12,090 bases of DNA from NCBI GenBank assembly GCA_050693155.1, contig JBOGWA010000058.1, positions 1-12,090 on the forward strand. Direction: 5' to 3'. The notes under the pieces were generated by a model. It worked only from the letters and a program-made list of their open reading frames with translations. It ran no database searches and had not been told where the DNA came from. The stretch is from JBOGWA01 sp050693155 (GTDB lineage Bacteria > Actinomycetota > UBA4738 > CALAEC01). Both the position numbers and the translations under genes were made by a program. How positions within the stretch are numbered: the first letter of the stretch is position 1; each line of letters opens with the position of its first letter. This document shows positions 5,388-11,432 of this stretch, piece after piece.

Positions 5388-6179
5388 ATGCGCGTGCGCG
5401 GAAACCTCCGGAAGGACTCGGAAAGCGATCTCGCCGAGACGGGACGCCTCGAAACGTTTGCCGACGGTGTCATGGCGATCGCGATCACGCTGCTCATCCT
5501 CGAGATCGACGTTCCCCATGCCGGGCCCGGCCGCTCTCTGGGAGAGGCGCTGGGCGAGCTCTGGCCGAGCTACGCGGCCTACTTCGTCAGCTTCATGACG
5601 ATCGGCATCATCTGGGTCAACCACCATCACCTGTTTACGGTGATCCAACGGACGAACCACACGTTCCTGGTGCTGAACGTGCTCTTCCTAATGACGATCG
5701 CGTTCCTCCCGTGGCCGACCGCGCTTGTCGCGGAGCACATCCGGCAACACGACGCTCGCACGCTCGCGACGGTCGTCTATGGACTGTCCATGTTCTCGAT
5801 CGCGGTGATGTTCAACGTGGCGTGGCGCTACGCGGCACGCGGCCTCCGCCTGTTGCCGTCGAACATCAATCGGAACGAACTGGAGCGCGTGAACCGCAGT
5901 TACCTCTCCGGCCCGATTACCTATCTGGTTGCGACGGTGCTTGCGTTCGCGAATGCGTGGTGGAGCCTCGGGATCTTCGCGGCGCTCGCGCTCTACTGGT
6001 TGCTTCCGGGGAGCGGACCGCGAATCGGCCGGCTTCTCGAGGAGCCGGTTCCCGAGTCTGAGACGGCCGCGAGCAGGCGGCCGGTGTTCGTCAGGAACAC
6101 CTCGATCGGATGGCGCTCGAGGAGCTCGAGGAACCGGTTGTCGTTCCGTTGGTGCTGTTTGGTCCCTATATCGGAATGA
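5388..6179 (+). CDS. TMEM175-family (DUF1211) potassium channel, unusual C-terminus
   Basis: The gene encodes 263 residues from ATG 5388, with GAAGGG about 9 bases upstream. After a short polar start, RLETFADGVMAIAITLLILEI (residues 20-40, read in two parts) is the first helix with the family filter signature; the usual FSD triad is FAD here. IIWVNHHHLF (74-83) is the second conserved family motif. About six membrane helices follow, to residue 206. Bacterial members are tetrameric K+ channels with six helices per subunit and about 200-220 residues. The last 45 residues here are Arg/Ser-rich, use AGG codons in a cluster and do not look like the family, so a frameshift or read-through near residue 220 is possible. 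The gene is convergent with the first propeller gene. Confidence 0.82.
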   Translation: MRVRGNLRKDSESDLAETGRLETFADGVMAIAITLLILEIDVPHAGPGRSLGEALGELWPSYAAYFVSFMTIGIIWVNHHHLFTVIQRTNHTFLVLNVLFLMTIAFLPWPTALVAEHIRQHDARTLATVVYGLSMFSIAVMFNVAWRYAARGLRLLPSNINRNELERVNRSYLSGPITYLVATVLAFANAWWSLGIFAALALYWLLPGSGPRIGRLLEEPVPESETAASRRPVFVRNTSIGWRSRSSRNRLSFRWCCLVPISE

Positions 6180-6218
6180 TTGTGGCTCCGTTTCGCGACT
6201 GCAGCCCCCGCTCTCCCT

Positions 6219-7892
6219 CTAATACGAGCTGTTGCGTTTCGCTCGGGGCGAGCTGGCGAGATCGAACACGCGTCTCCAAAGCTTCGCCCCGGTCGCGCCG
6301 GCTCTGGCCCTCCCCACCCCGAACCTGAGGAAACGCGCTCCGCTCTTCGCGAACCCGCTCTCAAGGAGATCCACGCCATCGGCCGGCAGGAGGTCGGCCA
6401 CGAAGAGCTGGCGGATCCCGCCCTCGACCACTACGGCCCTGGTCCACAAGTCGCGCCCGCTTCGGCCGGAGATCGGGACATAGGAGATCGGGTAGACGCC
6501 GTAGTCCGCCGGGATGCTCGAAACCACCGCCAGGTCGGCGTTGCCGTCCCCGTCGAGATCGCCGCGGAGCGGGTAGACGTCCTGCTGCTTCCCGAGCCGC
6601 CTCGCCCAGACCAGGCCCCCGGTGGCGCCGTCCAAGAGTCGGGCGACCCTCTGCTTCTCGGGCGCCGCTCCACCCTTCCGGGCGCCCGGCTGCGTCGAGA
6701 CGAGGTCGACGACCCCGTCCCCGGTCGCATCGCCGACCGTGTAAGGCCAACTGGGGAGTGCGCGGGCCCAGATCGCTTCTCCGTCCGATCCGCCGATGAG
6801 CTGCGCGTCCCATTTGGGTAGGGCACCCCCCCGAACGAAGGCGAAGACGAACACGTCTTCACCTCCGTCCCCGTCCGCATCACCGGCGAGCTCGTGCCCT
6901 TTCCACCTCGCCCGGTCCAGCGCCCACATGGTCGCTCCGTCCACCCCGGACAGGGCGTCGAAGCGCGATTTCCCCGCGTCTGATTCGAGCAGGACGTCGC
7001 CGAAGCCGTCACCGTCGAGATCGGCGCCGTGCAAGTAGTAGGCATACCCGAGTACGTCGACCTCTCGCTGCCACTTCGGAGGACCGCCGGTCCCGGGGTA
7101 GGCGGAGACACTCACGGTGCCGCCGGCAGACCCGCCGGTCGGCTCCGGGCTGAACGAAACGACGGCGACGTCGGTGAGGCCGTCTCCGGTAAAGTCCGGA
7201 ACCCACGAGACCCCCGGCGACGAGGCACCGGTCGCCGAGAAGACGGCGATCGGCTGGCCGGTGCGCCCCGACACCGCCTCGAAGATAGTGCTCTCGGCGA
7301 ACCTGTCAGCGGTCCCGTCGTAGACATATGCGGCCCCGTGGCGCTCCACGAGCAGGTCGGCCGTATCGTCGCCGTTCAGATCCTCGGCTCCGTCGGCCGG
7401 GTAGGCGGAGCCGAGACGGGCGCTGCCTTCGCTCGATCCCACCGTTACCCACAAGGTGTATAGCCCCGTGTAGGAGCGGCTCCACAGCTCCCCGCCGTCG
7501 GCGCCGCGGAGGGCTCGGAAGATTGTCGTGGTCTGGTACCCGCCGGGGATCGGTTCCGACGTCTGCTCCTCGAGCAGGACGTCGTCACCTGGAACACCAT
7601 CGAGGTCTCCCATCGCCCTGATGTCGGAGTAGCCACCGGACTCGATCGTCCACAGCGTTGTGCCGTCGACCCCGTCGACGCCCGAGATCCGCGTCTTCCC
7701 TCCAGAATCGTCATACTGATAGAGGAAGAGATGCTCGAGGGCGTCCTCGGTGCCGTCGGCGTTCAGGTCTCCTGCGGGAATGAGGTACCGAGCCGGCGGA
7801 GGGAGATAAGCCGAGGCCGATGGTGGAAGCACGACGATCAGTGACAGGACCGCCGAGAGCACGACTAGGGTTCGGCCTCCGCGAACAGTCAT
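6219..7892 (-). CDS. secreted FG-GAP/PQQ-like beta-propeller protein, copy 1
   Basis: The gene encodes 557 residues. The ATG at 7892 has AAGGAG 6 bases upstream and opens a signal peptide (TLVVLSAVLSLIVVLPPSASA, split around residues 8-28; cleavage after ASA). The mature protein is a chain of about nine repeats. Each has a calcium-site loop of the FG-GAP/VCBS kind (for example GDLNADGTEDAL, ADLDGDGFGDVL, GDADGDGGEDVF, GDATGDGVVDLV, GDLDGDGNADLA), alternating with a PQQ-propeller signature G-x-D-G-x-x-L-W. It should fold as a Ca-stabilised seven- or eight-bladed propeller outside the cell. No membrane anchor, sortase signal or catalytic residues are seen. Such proteins usually act in adhesion or ligand binding; the ligand is unknown. 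It is a full-length paralogue of the gene at 8203-9819. Confidence 0.88.
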   Translation of the reverse strand: MTVRGGRTLVVLSAVLSLIVVLPPSASAYLPPPARYLIPAGDLNADGTEDALEHLFLYQYDDSGGKTRISGVDGVDGTTLWTIESGGYSDIRAMGDLDGVPGDDVLLEEQTSEPIPGGYQTTTIFRALRGADGGELWSRSYTGLYTLWVTVGSSEGSARLGSAYPADGAEDLNGDDTADLLVERHGAAYVYDGTADRFAESTIFEAVSGRTGQPIAVFSATGASSPGVSWVPDFTGDGLTDVAVVSFSPEPTGGSAGGTVSVSAYPGTGGPPKWQREVDVLGYAYYLHGADLDGDGFGDVLLESDAGKSRFDALSGVDGATMWALDRARWKGHELAGDADGDGGEDVFVFAFVRGGALPKWDAQLIGGSDGEAIWARALPSWPYTVGDATGDGVVDLVSTQPGARKGGAAPEKQRVARLLDGATGGLVWARRLGKQQDVYPLRGDLDGDGNADLAVVSSIPADYGVYPISYVPISGRSGRDLWTRAVVVEGGIRQLFVADLLPADGVDLLESGFAKSGARFLRFGVGRARAGATGAKLWRRVFDLASSPRAKRNSSY

Positions 7893-8202
7893 GCCTTCTC
7901 CTTGCCGGATCCCGACCATCGGATCATATGCGCCTCGGCCTATCTGTTCGCGTAGCAGCACTAGAGTCCTTCCGGGTTCTGTCTGCCGGAGCGGAGAAGG
8001 CTGGCGTTAGCCGACGGCCTTGACGATCTCGGGGTCGAGTCCCGGGTACTTCTCGAGGAACCCCAGACGCTCGGGCCTTGAACCACTCCACGGGCCGGAG
8101 GCATTCCGCTGGTTCGTCCCCGTGGCGTCGCGATGGTGGGATTCTCCCCTGCGGCCGCGCCGATCCTCGCCCGAGGCGAAGGCGGAAGGGCCCCCGCGAA
8201 CG
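7893..8202. other. gap between the two propeller genes
   Basis: The gap holds the ribosome binding site of copy 1 near its left end and a short remnant at 8007-8082 (listed separately). The remainder, 8083-8202, shows no recognisable gene, no strong terminator and no clear promoter. Copy 1 may be read through from copy 2 or use an unseen promoter near 7920-8000. Confidence 0.4.
8007..8082 (-). pseudogene. remnant ending KYPGLDPEIVKAVG, copy 1
   Basis: On the minus strand the sequence reads ERLGFLEKYPGLDPEIVKAVG and stops at TAA (8007-8009). It aligns in DNA with 9915-9990 over about 76 bases. Upstream, near TTCAAG (8077-8082), the alignment needs a one-base shift relative to copy 2, so the reading frame is broken here. 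No start codon with a ribosome binding site is connected to it. I do not recognise the family. It lies upstream of propeller copy 1, as the other remnant lies upstream of copy 2. Confidence 0.5.
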
Positions 8203-9819
8203 CTAGCCACGAGAGAGCTCGACTACTCGTTGCCAGAGGAGCTGACCGTTGGAGCCGGATCGGGCCCCTGCGATCAGGTATCGGCCACGGCCCCAGCTCT
8301 CGAGGATGTCCCCCCAGGGTCTACCCCGAAGCGATGCGACCGAGATCTGGTTGACATATCCTTTCGCGGTGGCCGGCCGTGACCAGAGGGCGCGGCCCGT
8401 TTGCCCGGAGATAGGGCCGTAGGCTGCGGTTCCAGGGCGGTAGTAGATGACGATGAAATCCCCGCCGCCGTCGCCATCGAGGTCTCCACCGACCGGTATC
8501 ACGTGGCCCCCCTCGTCGATGACGCGACTCCACGCTCGCTTCCCAGTCGCCCCGTCGAAGATTCGGACGCGGCTGCGCTCTCCTCTCGCCCGGACTGTGG
8601 ACAGGATGTCCATCACTCCATCGCCGGTCGAGTCGCTCGCAGCTATTGAGGAACCCGCGTTGGTGAAGGAGCGGGTCCACAGCATCTCGCCGTCCGAGCC
8701 GCGGAGTAGGAACCAGCTGCGCTTCCCGCCCCTGAAACCAGAATTTTCCCCGATCAAATCCTCGCCCGAGTCACCTGTGGCGTCTCCCGCGGTCTCTGCA
8801 TAGGCATATCCCTCGAACTCCAAGCTCCACAGCGAGGACCCATCAGAACCCGTGAGCCCTTCGATGCTCGACGTGCCCTCCTCGGCGTGGTAGTTCGAGA
8901 TAACGAGTGCATCGCCGAGGTCATCGCCGTCGAGGTCGGCCGTTTGGAGGAAGGGCTGGGACAACACGTCGACCTCGGACTGCCAGATGGGAAGAGGAAG
9001 CCGACTGTTTCCCTGGTACGCGGAGACTGTTGCAGTTCCGCCCCCATCCGTTTGGGTGCTGAGGGCGACCGACATCGTCACCACATCGGAGAGCCCGTCA
9101 CCGGTGATATCGGGGATCACGTCCGCGTCCGGATACCCCTGGAGGCTGACGACGGGGAGCGCGGCGATCAGCTCGCCGGTGGCACCCGAGACCACCTCGA
9201 CGATCCTGTTCACACTCTCCCGGGACGCTCCCGTCCCGCTCTCGTACAGGTATGCGGAGGAGTTTCGGGAGATCAGGAGGTCGTGGGCACGATCGCCGTC
9301 CAAATCGCCGGCGGTCGTGGATCTCGGATATGCGTACCCAGGCTGCACGGCTCCGCTGCTCGACCCCACATCAAACCCTGTCGCGAATCCGGCGTATTCC
9401 CGTGTCCACAATTCTTCCCCGTCTTCTCCGCGAATCGCCGTCAGGGTGGTCGTTGTCACCTGACCTGCTAGATAAGGATCCTCGGCGTATCGAACGAGGA
9501 CGAGATCGGCTCCGGAGCCTCCATCCAGGTCACTAAGGGCATACGGCTCGGGATGGCCGTCGAACTCGAGTGTCCAAAGGTCGGTTCCGTCCGTGCCGCG
9601 GACACCCGATAGCCGCGTGACCGCCGAGGTGTCGCTCGAAAGGCTCAGGAGCTCGACCGCGTCCTCTTTTCCGTCTTCATCGAGGTCGCCCGCGGGGACG
9701 AGCACGACATCCCCGTATTTGAAACCGGGCTCCTGTGCGTCCGCTCCGATTCCGGGCCCCAGCACGGCGAGGGACAAGGTGAGCGCGACCGCGATCGTTC
9801 TGAGGATGGTGGAGTTCAA
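8203..9819 (-). CDS. secreted FG-GAP/PQQ-like beta-propeller protein, copy 2
   Basis: The gene encodes 538 residues. The start is TTG 9819, directly behind GAGGGTGG; no ATG gives a signal peptide. The signal peptide (TILRTIAVALTLSLAVLG, residues 4-21) is probably cleaved after GADA at residue 28. The mature part repeats FG-GAP calcium loops (GDLDEDGKEDAV, GDLDGDRAHDLL, PDITGDGLSDVV, ADLDGDDLGDAL, GDLDGDGGGDFI and others, about nine) with G-x-D-G-x-x-L-W blade motifs in between. It is collinear with copy 1 over the whole length, but clearly diverged, so the duplication is old and both copies have been kept open. Several calcium loops are weaker than in copy 1 (for example SDLDGGSGADLV, ASLRGRPWGDIL). 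Extracellular; ligand unknown. Confidence 0.87.
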   Translation of the reverse strand: MNSTILRTIAVALTLSLAVLGPGIGADAQEPGFKYGDVVLVPAGDLDEDGKEDAVELLSLSSDTSAVTRLSGVRGTDGTDLWTLEFDGHPEPYALSDLDGGSGADLVLVRYAEDPYLAGQVTTTTLTAIRGEDGEELWTREYAGFATGFDVGSSSGAVQPGYAYPRSTTAGDLDGDRAHDLLISRNSSAYLYESGTGASRESVNRIVEVVSGATGELIAALPVVSLQGYPDADVIPDITGDGLSDVVTMSVALSTQTDGGGTATVSAYQGNSRLPLPIWQSEVDVLSQPFLQTADLDGDDLGDALVISNYHAEEGTSSIEGLTGSDGSSLWSLEFEGYAYAETAGDATGDSGEDLIGENSGFRGGKRSWFLLRGSDGEMLWTRSFTNAGSSIAASDSTGDGVMDILSTVRARGERSRVRIFDGATGKRAWSRVIDEGGHVIPVGGDLDGDGGGDFIVIYYRPGTAAYGPISGQTGRALWSRPATAKGYVNQISVASLRGRPWGDILESWGRGRYLIAGARSGSNGQLLWQRVVELSRG

Positions 9820-9825
9820 GCCACC

Positions 9826-9846
9826 CTCAATATTCGGCGTATTGAG
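9826..9846 (-). promoter_or_regulatory. perfect inverted repeat over the ribosome binding site of propeller copy 2
   Basis: CTCAATA (9826-9832), a 7-base spacer, and TATTGAG (9840-9846) form a perfect 7-7-7 inverted repeat. Its downstream arm overlaps the first bases of GAGGGTGG, 6 bases from the TTG start. It could be an operator or a hairpin that masks the start. Copy 1 has no equivalent. Confidence 0.45.
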
Positions 9847-9914
9847 TGTTTTGACCTACGTACACGGGTTCCTTTGGAGTTTAGAGGCCTCGACAGCGTG
9901 ATTCGTCCGCGTTG

Positions 9915-10023
9915 CTAGCCGACGGCCTTGACGATCTCGGGGGTCGAGCCCCGGGTACTTCGAGAGAGACTCCACGCGCTCCGACTTGAAGCGGAGAACA
10001 ACGAGCTCCTCGTACTCATCCAT
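9915..10023 (-). pseudogene. small gene remnant ending KYPGLDPEIVKAVG, copy 2 (frameshifted)
   Basis: An ATG at 10023, with GAGGAC 8-10 bases upstream, opens MDEYEELVVLRFKSERVESL and then SKYPGLDP. A run of five C residues (minus strand) around 9940 has one base more than copy 1. Removing it gives EIVKAVG and a TAG stop (9915-9917), exactly as in copy 1; with it, the frame continues into unrelated sequence. Either a recent frameshift has killed a 35-residue gene, or the run is a slippage site. The peptide is charged and helical with no membrane segment. I do not recognise it. Confidence 0.55.
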
Positions 10024-10035
10024 GCGGCTTGGTCC

Positions 10036-10217
10036 TCATGCAGGTGCGTGGTGGAGTAGCTCCAGATCGTCGATCGCCGGAACGAATTCGGCGATTGGAA
10101 CAGCCGAATTCGGAGTCCTGGTAAATGCGATGGTTACTGTGCGATCGCCTTCACAATGGCGTAGGAGTGCGGAATATTCCGTCTTCTTCGAACGGTCGTC
10201 GTCCTCGCCGCCGCCGA
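10036..10217 (-). other. possible decayed coding stretch without a usable start
   Basis: One minus-strand frame is open through this stretch and ends TGA at 10036-10038. Its C-terminal part (KKTEYSALLRHCEGDRTV, then a stretch with FTRTPNSAVPIAEFVPAIDD) reads like protein rather than antisense noise. No ATG, GTG or TTG starts it after the end of the 72-aa gene; extending upstream would mean overlapping that gene in another frame. It lies just before the remnant at 9915-10023, so both may be pieces of one lost locus. Confidence 0.3.
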
Positions 10218-10436
10218 CTAGTCGCGCGCCGAGCGCGCGTTCAGCCAGCGAAGGAGTTCCGGGCCGGCGCCGATCAGGATCGCGAGCCCCACGCCCAATA
10301 CCGGGGCGGCGCTCCACCAGTGGAACGGCACCTCGACGATCCCGTTTGCCAGCTCATCGAGGTTGTACCCAAACGCCACGAGCGACATCGTGGCGAGGAT
10401 CAATGCGATCGCTCTCCGAAAGAAGACTACGGTCAT
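10218..10436 (-). CDS. small two-helix membrane protein coupled to paralogue C
   Basis: The gene encodes 72 residues starting MTVVFFRRAIALILATMSLVA. Residues 9-25 and about 44-60 (SAAPVLGVGLAILIGAG) form two membrane helices separated by a short loop (NLDELANGIVEVPFHWW), so it is a hairpin membrane protein with a basic C-terminal tail (LLRWLNARSARD). Its ATG overlaps the TGA of paralogue C in an ATGA junction, which is strong evidence that it is translated by coupling and belongs to the same operon. No family is recognised. By position it is a membrane partner of paralogue C and should share its damage-type promoter at 10847-10869. Paralogue A instead has a soluble 121-aa gene in this position. 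Confidence 0.75.
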   Translation of the reverse strand: MTVVFFRRAIALILATMSLVAFGYNLDELANGIVEVPFHWWSAAPVLGVGLAILIGAGPELLRWLNARSARD

Positions 10437-10801
10437 GTTAGGCGGGCCGCTGCGAAGGCGAGCCCAACCCCCGCAAGTACCGCCGGGATGTTCACAGTGA
10501 GCGCCGTCCGCATGATTTGCGCGTTGAGGCGGGACTCCATGACTTCGTGTTCGCTCTTGTTTAGAGCTCGAAAGTGTTCGACGTCCTGCTTCAAGTATTC
10601 GATGTCCTGCTGCGTCGCCGCCCGAAGATGCTCTAGATCTTGCTTGGTTGCGGCCCGGAGATACTCAAGGTCCTGTTTGGTTGCGACGTCGGCCCAACCG
10701 ACGGGTGGCAATAGGGCCATCATGGTCTCCGTTGGCTTTTTGCCGATTACTTCCTCGAGCCTCTCGAAGAGTTCGTGACGGTCCGGTTCACTCACAGCCA
10801 T
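10433..10801 (-). CDS. small coiled-coil/C-terminal membrane protein, paralogue C (122 aa)
   Basis: The start ATG 10801 follows GAGGAGAG on the minus strand. Residues 1-20 form the N-terminal helix (MAVSEPDRHELFERLEEVIG), and residues 22-42 the family block KPTETMMALLPPVGWADVATK. Residues 40-72 are three hendecads (ATKQDLEYLRA, ATKQDLEHLRA, ATQQDIEYLKQ), then DVEHFRALNKSEHEV and MESRL lead to one hydrophobic helix (about 99-117) and AAARLT. It is 40 residues longer than paralogue A: three 11-residue units plus one heptad. The architecture suggests an oligomeric coiled-coil stalk anchored in the inner membrane by the C-terminal helix. It is first in an operon with the 72-aa membrane gene (ATGA overlap) and has its own damage-type promoter. 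Function unknown. Confidence 0.83.
   Translation of the reverse strand: MAVSEPDRHELFERLEEVIGKKPTETMMALLPPVGWADVATKQDLEYLRAATKQDLEHLRAATQQDIEYLKQDVEHFRALNKSEHEVMESRLNAQIMRTALTVNIPAVLAGVGLAFAAARLT
10586..10684 (-). repeat. three 33-bp in-frame tandem repeats encoding hendecads
   Basis: Three consecutive 33-base units encode residues 40-72 of paralogue C with the pattern A-T-[KQ]-Q-D-[LI]-E-[YH]-L-[RK]-x. The units differ mostly at third codon positions, so they are not a very recent expansion. The unit length of 11 residues preserves coiled-coil phase. Confidence 0.85.
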
Positions 10802-10805
10802 TGTC

Positions 10806-10841
10806 TCTCCTCGCTGAGTGTTCCACAAACAGAGGAGGAGA
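10806..10841 (-). promoter_or_regulatory. leader pairing that could mask the Shine-Dalgarno of paralogue C
   Basis: UCUCCUC in the leader (genomic 10835-10841, minus) is perfectly complementary to GAGGAGA (10806-10812), which is the ribosome binding site itself. This is the strongest of the three equivalent pairings. A regulatory effect is inferred. Confidence 0.35.
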
Positions 10842-10846
10842 TATGA

Positions 10847-10869
10847 ACCGTAGCAGGGGGTACTGACAT
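10847..10869 (-). promoter_or_regulatory. RecA-NDp (PafBC-type) DNA-damage promoter of paralogue C
   Basis: On the minus strand TGTCAGTA, 8 bases, TACGGT. It matches the consensus except for A in place of the last, weakly conserved G. The -10 element ends 45 bases before ATG 10801. The site lies between the RES toxin stop and paralogue C, so it separates the two minus-strand units. Confidence 0.72.
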
Positions 10870-10873
10870 CGGA

Positions 10874-11431
10874 TCACTCTGCGAGGCGGATGCCGAGGGC
10901 GTCGGCCGCGTCGCGCACCGCCGGGTGGTCGAGAGTTAGCGGCTCAGGTTCCTCAGCAACATCGAGTCTCGGGACGGCGCGCTCGGCGAAGAGTGTGATG
11001 TTGATCCAGGACGCTTCGATCGTGGACCACCACTCGAAACCATCCCCGCCCTCCTCGTAGATGGCGAGAGCGATCTCTTGCGTCAAATCCCTCTCCTGCG
11101 TCGCGACCTTGGAGGGGCGGAGCGTCCGTTCCTTCAGCACTGCCGGATCGTCGAGGTCCACCAGCGACGCGAGCCGATCCTCGTCGATCTGCGCAAGTGC
11201 GTATCGGAAGCCGTCGCCCCTGACGAATATGTCATCGGTCACCAGCTGGCCCACGAAGGTCTTCAGGTGCTCTGCGATAACAGACTCGGGCACCCGACTT
11301 GCATAGAAGGCGCCATACGCCGTCGGATTGTCGTGTCGTCCGGCCCCCTGGAGCTTTCTCGGAATGTGCAGTGCGCCGCCCGCCTCCGTCGGAGGGCTTT
11401 CGGGGAAGAAGGGGAACGCGCGAAAGATCAA
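10874..11431 (-). CDS. RES-domain toxin (NAD+-degrading, MbcT type)
   Basis: The protein has 185 residues when started at TTG 11431, one base after the antitoxin stop. This start is favoured because LIFRAFPFF is where RES domains normally begin; a longer TTG start at 11476 would overlap the antitoxin. Key residues of the fold are in place: Arg32 in AGRHDNP, Tyr43 in AFYASRVP, Glu54 in SVIAEHL, and Ser136 in GFEWWSTIEASW, followed by the ITLF strand. RES toxins such as MbcT break down NAD+ (phosphorolysis or hydrolysis), stalling or killing the cell when the antitoxin is lost. The length fits the family and there is no sign of decay. It is the second gene of the pair with the Xre antitoxin, the standard order. 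Confidence 0.87.
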   Translation of the reverse strand: MIFRAFPFFPESPPTEAGGALHIPRKLQGAGRHDNPTAYGAFYASRVPESVIAEHLKTFVGQLVTDDIFVRGDGFRYALAQIDEDRLASLVDLDDPAVLKERTLRPSKVATQERDLTQEIALAIYEEGGDGFEWWSTIEASWINITLFAERAVPRLDVAEEPEPLTLDHPAVRDAADALGIRLAE

Positions 11432-11432
11432 C

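Noticed and set aside
6180..6821. Long plus-strand open frame antisense to propeller copy 1
   Set aside because: Typical shadow of a high-GC repeat gene; composition is Arg/Pro/Gly-rich with no motifs.
7307..7330. TGTCAGCG, 8 bases, TAGACA on the plus strand
   Set aside because: It lies inside and antisense to the propeller gene, with no plus-strand gene behind it; fails the final T of TAnnnT.
8887..9471. Plus-strand open frame of 194 codons antisense to propeller copy 2
   Set aside because: Shadow of the minus-strand calcium-loop repeats; same regular pattern appears antisense to copy 1.
10036..10317. Minus-strand 93-codon frame starting inside the 72-aa gene
   Set aside because: Its first third overlaps the well supported 72-aa gene in another frame and is Arg-rich noise; only the part after 10218 might be real.
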